Below are positions 43,100 through 51,925 of a stretch of DNA of 64,000 nt, one piece after another. A program made the translations under genes and the position numbers. Below the pieces are notes generated by a model. That model was not told where the DNA came from, ran no database searches, and saw only the letters and a list, made by a program, of their open reading frames with translations. Position 1 is the first letter of the stretch; every line of letters starts with the position of its first letter. This DNA comes from Candidatus Microgenomates bacterium (GTDB lineage: Bacteria; Patescibacteriota; Microgenomatia; UBA1406; HO2-37-13b). Location of the stretch: positions 186,001 through 250,000 of the forward strand of contig JANWIV010000003.1 in the NCBI GenBank assembly GCA_025449735.1. Direction: 5' to 3'.

Positions 43100-43984
43100 A
43101 TGAAACTAATCACTGGAAATGTATGGTTGGTGGTGCTTATTGCCATCGGCTTAAGCTTCATCGCTCCTGCATTTGGATCGCTACTAGCGCCTTATGTGGC
43201 ACCCCTTTTGGCACTACTGATGTTTTTTAGTACACTTTCAATTCACTTAAGACATATTCTTAGAAATCTTGCCGAATTTGAGAAAACTGCCGCCACTGTA
43301 CTCATCGTCCATTTAATTTCACCGCTAATTATTTTTTTGCTTAAAGATCTTTTTAGTGAGCCGATTTATTTAGGTCTTATCATTGCCACCTCATCCTCGG
43401 CGGGGATTTCGGCGGTTTTTTTGTCTTCCCTGTTTGGCGGTCAACCAGATCGAGCGCTAGTAACAACAGCACTGTCAACATTTTTGAGCCCATTATTGAT
43501 TCCACTTCTCGTATTCATTTTTGCTCGAACTAGTATTAATGTTGATGTCACTGCCATGACCGCTACCATTGTCAAACTCGTCATTTTGCCATACTTCGCT
43601 TCATGGATAGCCCGTCGCACACCACTGGGCGAGCCTCTCAAAAAAATTTCAATGTCAGCTTCGATTATTCTCTTGTTTATTCTTATTATCGGCATCATGT
43701 CACCAACTATCCCTTCAGTTTTAGAAAACATTCAACTTTCAATTACCCTAGGGCTTCTTATTACTGTGCTCCTACTTATTAATTTTGCCCTCGGTTTTAG
43801 TATTGGTAAAAATCGACCTGAACATATTACTTATGCGATCTCGGCGAGTTATAAAAATTATGCACTGTCAACTGTCATCGCACTCTCCCTTTTTAACCCA
43901 ATGGTCGCGGTGCCTTCAGTCATCTACTCGGTAGTTAGCAATCTCCTACTTATTCCTCTACAATTTGCCACCAAACGGAAATAA
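43100..43984 (+). CDS. Bile acid:sodium symporter family (BASS) transporter
   Basis: 294 residues with about nine or ten transmembrane helices. The features of the BASS/SBF family are present: APLLALLMFFSTLSI early, SSSAGISAVFLSSLFGGQ in the middle, and ISASYKNYALSTVIAL near the end. It could import a carboxylated metabolite with Na+. A TAGAGT hexamer lies six bases before the ATG with no Shine-Dalgarno. Substrate unknown. Confidence 0.82.
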   Translation: MKLITGNVWLVVLIAIGLSFIAPAFGSLLAPYVAPLLALLMFFSTLSIHLRHILRNLAEFEKTAATVLIVHLISPLIIFLLKDLFSEPIYLGLIIATSSSAGISAVFLSSLFGGQPDRALVTTALSTFLSPLLIPLLVFIFARTSINVDVTAMTATIVKLVILPYFASWIARRTPLGEPLKKISMSASIILLFILIIGIMSPTIPSVLENIQLSITLGLLITVLLLINFALGFSIGKNRPEHITYAISASYKNYALSTVIALSLFNPMVAVPSVIYSVVSNLLLIPLQFATKRK

Positions 43985-44232
43985 CATAAGACACAAAAAA
44001 AGCACAGATTGAAAACACCGTACTTTTTTTGAAAAAAAACTGCTTTTGTTTTTTTGCAAACTCAGCACTAAATTCAACCTGTGCTCTACTAAACCAGGCA
44101 AGAAACTTCATAAATATAGCGATGACACAGTCGCCAGTCGACTTTCGAGACTGCTCGAAAGCAGGCACAACAAATGGCGAACATGTCAACGCACGAAGCT
44201 CAATCTCACGGTACCCTGCGTGAGTCTTAACG
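43985..44232. other. Intergenic region with hairpins, possible structured RNA or terminator
   Basis: 248 bases between convergent genes, GC-mixed. It has an A-rich/T-rich imperfect inverted repeat (43996-44030) usable as a terminator on both strands, a perfect 8-bp hairpin CTTTCGAG-ACTG-CTCGAAAG (44142-44161), and CTCACG/CGTGAG (44205-44224). An antisense open frame through it is not supported. No tmRNA, RNase P or SRP motif is visible. Confidence 0.4.
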
Positions 44233-46560
44233 CTACCGAGTAAGGTTATGCGGGAGATGGATCGTGAATCGGGTCGGATTGACTTCAATCACTTTTGACT
44301 GCATGGATTGAAGTGTCCCTGCTGACCATTGTTGATAGGTAGCAGTTTCTCCCGATAGGATAGTTAGAACATATTGTTGTTGATTCGGCTTGATGTTTCT
44401 TATCTGTACCGAATATTGCTGATCGGTGACGTTGGGTAGCAGTATTGCCGTAGCAACTGGGTCGGATAGAGAAATCGTCTCTCCTGCTATCGCTTGACCC
44501 TGACTATCGACTAGGGTGAAGACGACGTCACCGGCGACAGTAAACATCCAGGGATTGCCTGTTATCGGACTGAAGAAATCATCGGGCTCGTTTGATTTCA
44601 ACGGGAGGACTCCCACATCAATCCCCAGATCCCGGTAGATATCTATTGCCGCTTCACCGATTACCGAGCCATGATCGGCCCCGGCATGATCGACGATGTC
44701 ATACTGATTGCTTTCAGTCAACCCTGGTATCGATGCACTTAGGCTCAGTATTCGATTGTCTCCTGAAGTCTGGGTGACTCGGTTGAACCAAGGCGGCGTC
44801 CCATCAGACCACAAACCATTGCGGCCGGGTCTGGCAGAGTCAATATGCAACTTATCCCACGTTGGCACTCCGACTCCACGATGGATAATGACTCTATCGG
44901 TATTTTCAAACAATCTGGCGGGATTGCTGTTTAAGCCTTTAAGCCAGATATTCGGATGGGCTTCAGAATGACTGACTAAACCCTGTTTGTCAATCAGGTA
45001 TTCAGGTGTCGTTGGTAGCAGATCCTGCAGCGATGGCACCATATTCTGCATTACTAACTGAACACAGGCGTCACTTTGGTATCTGCAGGCTGAGCCGAAG
45101 CTCAAGCTTGCCAAGGAGATTATCGCCCTTGTGGACCAACTGTAACTGCCCTCAAGACTTAGATCTCCACCGGCCCAGATAAGATAAGCTGAAAGAGCGC
45201 CCTGATTCGGAGGAGCGATCGAGTACAGCGTGTCGACTGGGTAAGGATTGGGATACTGTTGTAGATAAGCCCGAGCCACCTGACCCCCATTGCTGTGGGT
45301 AATGATATCTACCGGCCGCCCGGCATTACCACCAACTTCACTGATACACTGATGTAGCCGGTTGGATGATACTAAATTGGGCTCCCACCAGCTATAGACG
45401 CATATCTTTGCTGGCACATTGCTATCTTCAAGCACTGTGAGCAAATCAATGAGTCCTTGAGGTATGAAGTTTTTTCCTACCACTATGGTCCTGTTAGTAA
45501 ACGGCAGCGTGTGTCCGTATCCAGGGACAATCACCACTGGAGTGACTAGATCGGGTTCTGGAGTTGGGGTTTTTGGAAGTCCGAAGGTACTTGCCGTTAT
45601 CCAGTCGGTTGACGACTCCCCCCAGCTATTTCGTGCATGTAGGCGATAGTTGTATTGTGATGCTGGTTCCAATCTTTCAACTGTGTACGATCTTCTGTTC
45701 GCTGGAATCTCGACGTTGGCGTTATGACCTTCGATATAGTAACTTGATTCGCCAACGACATCGTTCCACATTAGGCTAATGCTTGTTGTCGATAACGGCA
45801 TCTGTGAAAATCCTGTTGGAACAGGAGGGGGACTACCACCAGGCTGTGTTGGGACCGCTCGTGGAGTTGGTGATGGCGCAGAAGTCCGCTTTTCCCACTT
45901 CATTGCATCGAAAAGTACTGATGTCATCCTGCCTTGATTAGAATAGTCCGAAGTGACATCTCTCAGTTGAACGGACATTGGGATATTGTTGGTTGAGTTC
46001 AGACTTACCTGGGCATCAAATACACCAAGCGATGCCCATCCTGAGGTTTGACCCCAGTAATCCTGATCGACTACAGCTGTATATTCATGATTACTGGTGA
46101 TAATCCGGTATTGAGCCTTCTTTGTGTCTCTCGCCCCCCGATCTCCTGGAGTATTAGGATCGATCGTCGATACCTTAGGAATGAATGCGAATATCTCCCA
46201 ATATCCACTTTCGGGTAGAAACGGAACCCATTGAGCCCAGTTGTTCTGGGTTTCACCGATCCAGTTTGGAGCGGCGAACGTATAGAAAGCATGATCCGCT
46301 CGAAGACAAGTAGGAAATCCACCACAAGACTCAGGGTTAAATAATGGCCATGTGATATCAGTGCTCGGATTTGAGTCATACCATGATGACGAAGGTCCGA
46401 ATTTATCGAAATAACCGTCCGATTCGGTTTCGTCATCAACGATGATTGTGGATTGCGACGGTGAATCCGCGGAGTCGGCTTGTGCGGTTGAAATGATAGG
46501 ACTGGTAAGTACCAGACCAAACATGCAAAGGACTAGAACTATCCGAATGAGACTGGTCAT
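44233..46560 (-). CDS. Secreted golvesin/fibronectin III/lipase-like protein
   Basis: 775 residues. A signal peptide (ends STAQADS) precedes a golvesin C-terminal-like domain (DDETESDGYFDKFGPSSSWY), a fibronectin III domain (about residues 245-320) and an alpha/beta-hydrolase (about 340-620) with oxyanion region IVVGKNF, nucleophile elbow ITHSNGGQVARAY (GxSxG-type HSNGG) and a catalytic-His candidate in VDHAGADHGS. A C-terminal beta domain follows. Likely a surface esterase or lipase. Codon usage is visibly richer in G+C than in neighbours, suggesting recent transfer. Confidence 0.78.
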   Translation of the reverse strand: MTSLIRIVLVLCMFGLVLTSPIISTAQADSADSPSQSTIIVDDETESDGYFDKFGPSSSWYDSNPSTDITWPLFNPESCGGFPTCLRADHAFYTFAAPNWIGETQNNWAQWVPFLPESGYWEIFAFIPKVSTIDPNTPGDRGARDTKKAQYRIITSNHEYTAVVDQDYWGQTSGWASLGVFDAQVSLNSTNNIPMSVQLRDVTSDYSNQGRMTSVLFDAMKWEKRTSAPSPTPRAVPTQPGGSPPPVPTGFSQMPLSTTSISLMWNDVVGESSYYIEGHNANVEIPANRRSYTVERLEPASQYNYRLHARNSWGESSTDWITASTFGLPKTPTPEPDLVTPVVIVPGYGHTLPFTNRTIVVGKNFIPQGLIDLLTVLEDSNVPAKICVYSWWEPNLVSSNRLHQCISEVGGNAGRPVDIITHSNGGQVARAYLQQYPNPYPVDTLYSIAPPNQGALSAYLIWAGGDLSLEGSYSWSTRAIISLASLSFGSACRYQSDACVQLVMQNMVPSLQDLLPTTPEYLIDKQGLVSHSEAHPNIWLKGLNSNPARLFENTDRVIIHRGVGVPTWDKLHIDSARPGRNGLWSDGTPPWFNRVTQTSGDNRILSLSASIPGLTESNQYDIVDHAGADHGSVIGEAAIDIYRDLGIDVGVLPLKSNEPDDFFSPITGNPWMFTVAGDVVFTLVDSQGQAIAGETISLSDPVATAILLPNVTDQQYSVQIRNIKPNQQQYVLTILSGETATYQQWSAGTLQSMQSKVIEVNPTRFTIHLPHNLTR

Positions 46561-46804
46561 GGTGCGATTAGCCTTTCGTTGTCATCGATGGTCGAGCTGG
46601 GGTTGTAGGAAAATGTTTCTTGCTTGATTGTCAAGGAGCGTCCCGACGTTATGTCGGGACACGACGCAGACCCTTGCAGATTCGCCCCTCGAGAGTTGAG
46701 GCTGTAAGCCTCAGGCTCGTGGTAAGAATCTGGCGGGGTCAATGAGCTGACCCGCAAGAAACGCACGCAAATACTTCCCTTGCGAGCTTTACACCTCATA
46801 TTAT
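46561..46804 (-). promoter_or_regulatory. Structured, GC-rich leader of the lipase-like gene
   Basis: About 240 bases between the ATG and a TATAAT box on the minus strand (46799-46804). The leader contains three hairpins: GTCCCGAC/GTCGGGAC with GTTAT loop (46640-46660), TGAGGCT/AGCCTCA with GTA loop (46697-46713) and GGGTCA/TGACCC (46736-46753). An 80-codon open frame ends in ATGA overlap with the gene, but its composition looks non-coding. Confidence 0.45.
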
Positions 46805-46984
46805 ATCAAAATGAGTAAAAAAAGTTGAACATTATAAATATTTACCACTGTACATTTCAAAAATATCCTTTTATAATTTTTTTATTACTCATAAAATTTA
46901 CTGCAAAATAGAACTTACATAGTTAAACCTGAAGAAAAATTAATGTTCAATAAATGTATTTAAGAATGGAGGTGAAACAGTAAC
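46805..46984 (+). promoter_or_regulatory. AT-rich upstream region of the RRM gene
   Basis: About 180 AT-rich bases without a gene. A TTGAAC and TATAAA-type pair is present near 46826-46840 but the spacing is short. Immediately before the GTG start is a good GGAGGTG ribosome-binding site (46968-46974). RRM/cold-shock type genes often have long leaders, which this could be. Confidence 0.35.
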
Positions 46985-47275
46985 GTGACTAAACTTTTTA
47001 TCGGAAGTCTTTCCTGGGATACCACTGATGACAGTTTGCGCAATTTCTTTGCACAGGTTGGAACCGTTGCTTCTGCTCGAGTAATTACCGATCGCCAAAC
47101 CGGCAGATCAAGAGGATTTGGATTTGTAGAGTATGAAAATGATGAAGAAGCCAAGCGAGCGATGGATGAGCTCAATGGTAAAGAACTTGATGGTCGTGCT
47201 ATCGTCGTCAATGAAGCCAGACCACAAGCACCAAGAAACACAGACATGCCCACTGACAATCAGTCCGAAACATAA
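46985..47275 (+). CDS. Small RRM-type RNA-binding protein
   Basis: 96 residues, a single RNA recognition motif: RNP2 LFIGSL, RNP1 RGFGFVEY, and the C-terminal strand (RAIVVNEARPQ). A short acidic tail follows. It binds single-stranded RNA; in bacteria such proteins are found in cyanobacteria and some Patescibacteria and are linked to cold or RNA-stability responses. Translation starts at GTG, fixed by GGAGGTG ten bases upstream. Confidence 0.9.
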   Translation: MTKLFIGSLSWDTTDDSLRNFFAQVGTVASARVITDRQTGRSRGFGFVEYENDEEAKRAMDELNGKELDGRAIVVNEARPQAPRNTDMPTDNQSET

Positions 47276-47343
47276 ATCTAATCAATGTGTTTTGAAAGTA
47301 GCAAGATTAATATTGGTGTAAACCATGACTATTATTGCTAACT

Positions 47344-47676
47344 TTATTTTCTATTGATGAGTTTTATCGCTTCCTGACTGATTTCGTTAAGATGGTCTTT
47401 AATTACTTTCGTTATCTTTTCCTCTACGGAATCGATTTTTTGGTGTAATAATTCCCAAATACTATCGTGCTCTTCATAAACCACATGCTTTAGTAAGCGT
47501 TCTGAATCTTCTTTCGATAACTCAGACATTATTAGGTCCAATACCAAATGATGAATATTGCCGTGGATGATTATTATCATTTCTTCCCTTTCAGACAAAG
47601 TTAATTCCAATTTTTCAAGTGGAGCCGAGACTATCGACTCATCAATTAAATGGCTATAAAAATGCTTATTTTTCAT
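47344..47676 (-). CDS. Hypothetical helical protein
   Basis: 110 residues from the ATG at 47676 (an in-frame TTG adds three). All-helical, with LEKLELTLSEREEMIIIIHGNIHHLVLDLIMSE and a charged C-terminal helix. It overlaps the end of the upstream gene by 11 bases, so it is co-translated. I do not recognise the family. Similar small helical proteins occur near cell-surface genes in Patescibacteria. Confidence 0.5.
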   Translation of the reverse strand: MKNKHFYSHLIDESIVSAPLEKLELTLSEREEMIIIIHGNIHHLVLDLIMSELSKEDSERLLKHVVYEEHDSIWELLHQKIDSVEEKITKVIKDHLNEISQEAIKLINRK

Positions 47677-48562
47677 GATTTTCAAGTAGAATTATTGGCC
47701 CCAAAGGCACCGTGCCTTGCGCCTCATCAATAAAATAATATAGAACTGGTCCTCTAGCTCGCCCGTCCTGACGCTCTAAATAAGCCATTGTCTCTGGCGA
47801 GCCTCCCAAATGCTTACCGGTCCATTGCGCTGGTCCCGCATCGCCAATCACTGCCACAACCGCCTTGCCGTTTTCGGGATTAACTACTAGCATCTTACGA
47901 TATTTAAAAAACTGATAAAGTTCTTTTGTCTGCTCGCCCCATCCTGGAGAAAGAAAAGTTTGCACGGCGATATAATATTTTTCCCTCATGACAACCTCAT
48001 CATTCATTTCGCTTAAGGACGGCGCAAAATATCCCCAAGCTCCCCGACCAGGTGCCATACCAGAGCTATGAAATTTTTCTTCGCTTGAAGATTGAAAATG
48101 AGTTGCCATGGTGTCGCCGGGATAGCGCATTAAATGTTGCTCCGCTCCAATAACTCCGTAGACCCGATTGAGTTCATGACCTTCAAGATTGGGGAGTGCC
48201 GTCACATGAAAATAGCGTGATAATATTTCTCCCACCTTTTGTTTTTGTTCAACATTTAGCTCATCGACTGTCGCCGGCAGGGTCTCTTTAAGCTCGTTTG
48301 TCATCGCTGATTTAATTTCAGTCAAGGTTGGCTCTGGCGCTTGGGCTGTCGCCGCGGCTTGGGTTAGCATCATCGATGGCGCGGGAGAAGTCAGTAGCAA
48401 CATTCCAGCCAAGGATCCAGCCGCCACATGCTTAGGTACTTCTTGCAAAGTTTCCAGTGTCTCCTCATGCTTTTCACGAAATGCCTCCTGAATCTCTTGG
48501 TGAGTTTTAAGTAAAGTTTTTTTAAAATCCTGATATTGAGAGGCGGGTTTAGTTCGACTCAT
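47666..48562 (-). CDS. Hypothetical protein with hydrophobic segment
   Basis: 298 residues. A helical start, a hydrophobic segment (HVAAGSLAGMLLLTSPAPSMML, about 45-66), then a globular part with ...AVIGDAGPAQWTGKHLGGSP, a pattern seen in conserved Patescibacteria proteins and vaguely like an RlpA-type double-psi barrel. Function is unknown. The -10-like TAAAAT lies six bases before the ATG, without a Shine-Dalgarno. It starts the two-gene operon with the preceding small protein. Confidence 0.5.
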   Translation of the reverse strand: MSRTKPASQYQDFKKTLLKTHQEIQEAFREKHEETLETLQEVPKHVAAGSLAGMLLLTSPAPSMMLTQAAATAQAPEPTLTEIKSAMTNELKETLPATVDELNVEQKQKVGEILSRYFHVTALPNLEGHELNRVYGVIGAEQHLMRYPGDTMATHFQSSSEEKFHSSGMAPGRGAWGYFAPSLSEMNDEVVMREKYYIAVQTFLSPGWGEQTKELYQFFKYRKMLVVNPENGKAVVAVIGDAGPAQWTGKHLGGSPETMAYLERQDGRARGPVLYYFIDEAQGTVPLGPIILLENHEK

Positions 48563-48586
48563 ATTTTTATTTTACAATGTTAGTAT

Positions 48587-49207
48587 ATGAATATGCGACA
48601 AACTGTTTCTCAAATTCTTTATGATACAAGCTTCTTTTTACTTCTTGCTTTATGGATAATATTTTTTGGCTCTTTTTTACTTATAGATAAAAATCTTATT
48701 GAGCTTGGTCAAGAATTTGGCGAATGGTCAATTAGATTGCTTTGGATCGTCGCTCTTCCTGGAATTTTGAAAAGATTTGGTGCTAAGGGACTGTTTCAAA
48801 CTATTCAAATTATTTTGATGCGCAGTCGCAGAAGGCTTGGCGACATTATGTTTATGCTCGCTTTAAATCATTTCATGATGGTTCAAGGATTCTTTTATCT
48901 TCGATATGGTCTCCCAAATCTCACTTCAATTCCAGTTTTTCAATATATGGGAATAATTGGTCTAACGCTTCTTTTGCCTCTCTTTCTCACCTCCAATAAC
49001 TATTCGGTACGCTCTTTAAAACAATATTGGCAAAAAATTCACAATCTAATTTATCTGGCAATTTGGTTTATTGCCGCCCATACACTGTTAAATGGCCAAA
49101 TTTTGGAGGGATCAATTACCGTTGCTATAGCAATTCTTCAGATTGCCTCATGGATAGTCTATAAAAGAAGACAGAAAAAGATAAAAGTCAATCCAACATC
49201 GATTTAA
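48587..49207 (+). CDS. Ferric reductase-like transmembrane heme protein (MsrQ-like)
   Basis: 206 residues with about six transmembrane helices. LGDIMFMLALNHFMMVQGFFYLRYG and LTSNNYSVRSLKQYWQKIHNLIYL with the conserved His residues (N-H, I-H-N and AAHTLL) are typical of the ferric-reductase-like domain and MsrQ. MsrQ passes electrons to periplasmic methionine sulfoxide reductase; here no MsrP lies adjacent. It might support other redox partners such as DipZ (inference). It overlaps the 3' end of the GIY-YIG gene. Confidence 0.8.
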   Translation: MNMRQTVSQILYDTSFFLLLALWIIFFGSFLLIDKNLIELGQEFGEWSIRLLWIVALPGILKRFGAKGLFQTIQIILMRSRRRLGDIMFMLALNHFMMVQGFFYLRYGLPNLTSIPVFQYMGIIGLTLLLPLFLTSNNYSVRSLKQYWQKIHNLIYLAIWFIAAHTLLNGQILEGSITVAIAILQIASWIVYKRRQKKIKVNPTSI

Positions 49208-49442
49208 TCAACATTTCTTTATCATTTTTATTCATTCGTTTAATTTCCGCTTCACGGGCGCGAGCGGAGCCTAGACTGTCAAACTTCTCTTTATAAACAA
49301 GCTTCACTGGTCGCCTAATTTTAGTGTAATGAGCGCCATTTTTGCTTTCGTTATGCTCTTTAAGCCTTTTATCAATATCGTTGGTGCTTCCTGTGTAAAA
49401 GGAACCATCAGCACAGAGCAGAATATAGACAAAATAAGACAT
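49188..49442 (-). CDS. GIY-YIG domain nuclease (UPF0213-like)
   Basis: About 84 residues from the ATG at 49442. The GIY-YIG signature is MSYFVYILLCADGSFYTGST, followed by KRLKEHNESKNGAHYT. This small family (YhbQ-like) may act in DNA repair. The C-terminal helix ends NKNDKEMLIKSMLD. It overlaps convergently with the MsrQ-like gene by 20 bases. Confidence 0.85.
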   Translation of the reverse strand: MSYFVYILLCADGSFYTGSTNDIDKRLKEHNESKNGAHYTKIRRPVKLVYKEKFDSLGSARAREAEIKRMNKNDKEMLIKSMLD

Positions 49443-49479
49443 GAAGTAATTATAGTTGCTTATCAATCAGGAAGAATGA

Positions 49480-50649
49480 TTATTCAACAAAGGTCAAAGC
49501 GACTCCGGTCTTGCCGGCTCGACCAGTTCGACCGATGCGATGGACATAGTCATCATAAGTTTGAGGTGGATCATAATTGATCACATGAGTGACATCTTCA
49601 ATATCTAAGCCACGGGAAGCGACGTCGGTCGCAATCAGTATTTGCAAAGCATCACTTTTAAAATCGTTTAGTGCTCGTTGTCTTTGAGATTGAGACTTGT
49701 TGCCATGGATCGCAGCCGCTTTGAAACCACGCAATTTGAGCTCTCGAGCCAGCTTTTCCATCCCCCACTTGGTGCGACCGAAAATAAGCACTTTTTCAAA
49801 TTCAGGTTTTATCAGTAAGTCATGCAAGACATCAATTTTGACCCGTCTGCCCTCGACACGGACAATATCTTGATCAATATTTTCTGCGGTTTCTTGTTGT
49901 TTGACTGATACAGTCACCGGATCGCTGACGAAGTTTTTTAAAATTTCCTCAGTGCGATTGTCCACGGTAGCAGAGAAAAATAATGACTGACGCGCTTTTG
50001 GAAGGAGCGACACTAGATATTTAATATCCTGGATAAAACCAATATCTACCATCCTGTCAACCTCATCAAGGACGACATTGTTAAAGTAGGCTAAATTTAG
50101 CTCTCTTCGCTCAATTAAATCTTTGAGTCGACCTGGAGTGCCGATGACAAAATTAGGGTGTCTACGCAGTACTTTTGTCTGCAGCTTAATATTTATCCCT
50201 CCCACTGTTGACACGGCTTCTAAATTGGTGCCTTTCCCAAAAAGCCTAAATTCATCAGCAATCTGAATCGCCAGCTCTCGAGTCGGTACCACAATTAATA
50301 CTTTTTGAGTTCGATCATGAAGTGCTTTGTTGATCAGCGTGATTAAGAAAGCGGCAGTTTTACCGGTGCCGGTATTAGCAATACCAATCAAATCACGACC
50401 CGCTAAAATATGGGGAATTGATTTGTCTTGGATTGCTGTCGGGCTGGTATAACCATGATCGGCAATGTTTTGTTTTAAGATTGACGCGATATTATAGTCA
50501 TCAAACTTAAGCGTTGAAACTGGTTCAATCGCTTCAACTTTACCACTAGCACGTCGTATAAAAAGCCTTTCGTCAAGTTTTTTGATTGGTCGACCACGAT
50601 TACCACGGTTAAATTGACCGCGGGCACGGTTGTTGTTTGGTTTATACAT
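49480..50649 (-). CDS. DEAD-box RNA helicase
   Basis: 389 residues with all helicase motifs: Q-motif region (GYTSPTAIQDKSIP), Walker A IANTGTGKTAAF, motif II LDEVDRMVD (DEVD rather than DEAD), motif III FSATVD, and C-terminal HRIGRTGRAGKTG. It unwinds RNA duplexes, e.g. in ribosome assembly or cold adaptation. A short basic N-terminus (NRARGQFNRGNRGRPIKK) may bind RNA. No C-terminal extension. Confidence 0.95.
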   Translation of the reverse strand: MYKPNNNRARGQFNRGNRGRPIKKLDERLFIRRASGKVEAIEPVSTLKFDDYNIASILKQNIADHGYTSPTAIQDKSIPHILAGRDLIGIANTGTGKTAAFLITLINKALHDRTQKVLIVVPTRELAIQIADEFRLFGKGTNLEAVSTVGGINIKLQTKVLRRHPNFVIGTPGRLKDLIERRELNLAYFNNVVLDEVDRMVDIGFIQDIKYLVSLLPKARQSLFFSATVDNRTEEILKNFVSDPVTVSVKQQETAENIDQDIVRVEGRRVKIDVLHDLLIKPEFEKVLIFGRTKWGMEKLARELKLRGFKAAAIHGNKSQSQRQRALNDFKSDALQILIATDVASRGLDIEDVTHVINYDPPQTYDDYVHRIGRTGRAGKTGVALTFVE

Positions 50650-50830
50650 AATTATTATTTGAGGAGAAAATACAAGCGGTATGAAAATCGTAGTACTCTA
50701 TCCACAACTAAGTCATATTATATCACAAAATGGCTGTTATTACTATAGTATGGATTAATTTGGAGAAAAATTAACTTTAAATAGTCCACATTAGCTGATT
50801 TTGACACTTAGTCTGATATAATAATCATCT

Positions 50831-51229
50831 ATGACAGAGCATCATAATAAGCCAAACATTGAGCCTGATATACTTCGTGGCCCAGTACGGGAATTTGTTG
50901 ATGGCACTGAACCAATTCACAGCAATTTAAAAGAAATTAGAGAGGCAATTGATAAAATCGATTCGGAGTTAGTCAATCTTTTATCAGAGCGAATGAAGCT
51001 TGTAGTTGATGCCACTCGTTTTAAAAGAGATACTAATGAAGTAATCGCTCCTGAAAGACAACAACAAGTCATAGACAGCGCTCGTGAAAATGCCCTAATA
51101 GATTCGGCTTTACCTGATGGGTTCCCTTCGCTTGTAACGAGAATCTATGGAGTGATGACTTCCGGTTACATAGCGCTGCAACTGAAAGCTTTTAAAAAAA
51201 CTAAACCAGTAGAAGACATTAGTGAATAA
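50831..51229 (+). CDS. Chorismate mutase (AroQ-type) domain protein
   Basis: 132 residues. The AroQ helical fold is seen in KEIREAIDKIDSELVNLLSERMKL, followed by a conserved arginine region (ATRFKRDTNEVIAPERQQQV) and VTRIYGVMTSGYI. It would convert chorismate to prephenate, but no other shikimate-pathway gene is near, so it could be a regulatory or salvage version. An extended -10 (TGATATAAT) is eight bases before the ATG; no Shine-Dalgarno. Confidence 0.82.
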   Translation: MTEHHNKPNIEPDILRGPVREFVDGTEPIHSNLKEIREAIDKIDSELVNLLSERMKLVVDATRFKRDTNEVIAPERQQQVIDSARENALIDSALPDGFPSLVTRIYGVMTSGYIALQLKAFKKTKPVEDISE

Positions 51230-51238
51230 TCCTCGAAT

Positions 51239-51868
51239 TTACTTATCTAGCATATCAACTGCATTGACGATTTCGCCAAAAGAGGTCACATTTAAATCGG
51301 CATCATCGTGTTTTTTTGAAGAATAGTGAATGCTTTTCATTCCCGCCGCTTTAGCCGCTTCGATATCGGTATGACTGTCACCAATATAGACCGCTTCATC
51401 AGGCTTAAGATTGAGTTTTGATAACGCGAGTAATAATGGCTCTGGATGAGGTTTGGGATTTTCATAATCCTCAAAAGTAATCGTATGTTCAAACAAATGC
51501 CCAATCGGGCGAACCGAGAACAAATGATCTACACCGACTCTAATTTTACTCGTCACGATGGCTAGTTTATAACGTTTAGCCAACTCCTCAAGCGTCGGTT
51601 CAAGATCATCAGGAAATTTTAAAAGATGGGTGGCACGCAGGCTATTATCATGACCCATCTCCCAGATCCTCTTTATCTCCACTTCGTCAGTTGAATCTAT
51701 TAGCGACTTTATTGATTCCCAAAGCGGCAGGTGAAAATTTTTCAAAATCTCCTCTCTTGAAGGTTTTGGGAAACCAGCTTTGACAATCAACTTTTGAAAA
51801 AAAACAATGTTTGATTCTTTTGAGTCAACGATTACCCCATCAACATCAAATATGACTGCTTTTATCAT
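51239..51868 (-). CDS. HAD-family hydrolase (phosphoglycolate phosphatase-like)
   Basis: 209 residues. Motif I is FDVDGVIVDSK, motif II/III regions are IVTSKIRVG and the metal motif YIGDSHTDIEAAKAAG. The cap domain is helical. The substrate is unknown; the family includes phosphoglycolate and other sugar-phosphate phosphatases. Its end is convergent with the chorismate mutase gene. Confidence 0.88.
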   Translation of the reverse strand: MIKAVIFDVDGVIVDSKESNIVFFQKLIVKAGFPKPSREEILKNFHLPLWESIKSLIDSTDEVEIKRIWEMGHDNSLRATHLLKFPDDLEPTLEELAKRYKLAIVTSKIRVGVDHLFSVRPIGHLFEHTITFEDYENPKPHPEPLLLALSKLNLKPDEAVYIGDSHTDIEAAKAAGMKSIHYSSKKHDDADLNVTSFGEIVNAVDMLDK

Positions 51869-51925
51869 TGTGGGAAATTATAGTACATCTACTGTTAAAA
51901 TAGGATGTTTTGTTATAATTAGACA

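Noticed and set aside
44040-44232. tmRNA or RNase P RNA candidate
   Set aside because: No tRNA-like end, tag frame or conserved P-RNA core motif was found.
43950-44288. 112-codon minus-strand open frame between the BASS transporter and the lipase-like gene
   Set aside because: It overlaps both neighbours, has Lys/Phe homopolymer translation of A/T runs and no protein-like pattern.
46557-46799. 80-codon open frame through the leader of the lipase-like gene, ending in an ATGA overlap
   Set aside because: Composition is Ser/Arg/Pro-rich and follows hairpin sequence; no homology pattern and the ATG abuts the -10 box.
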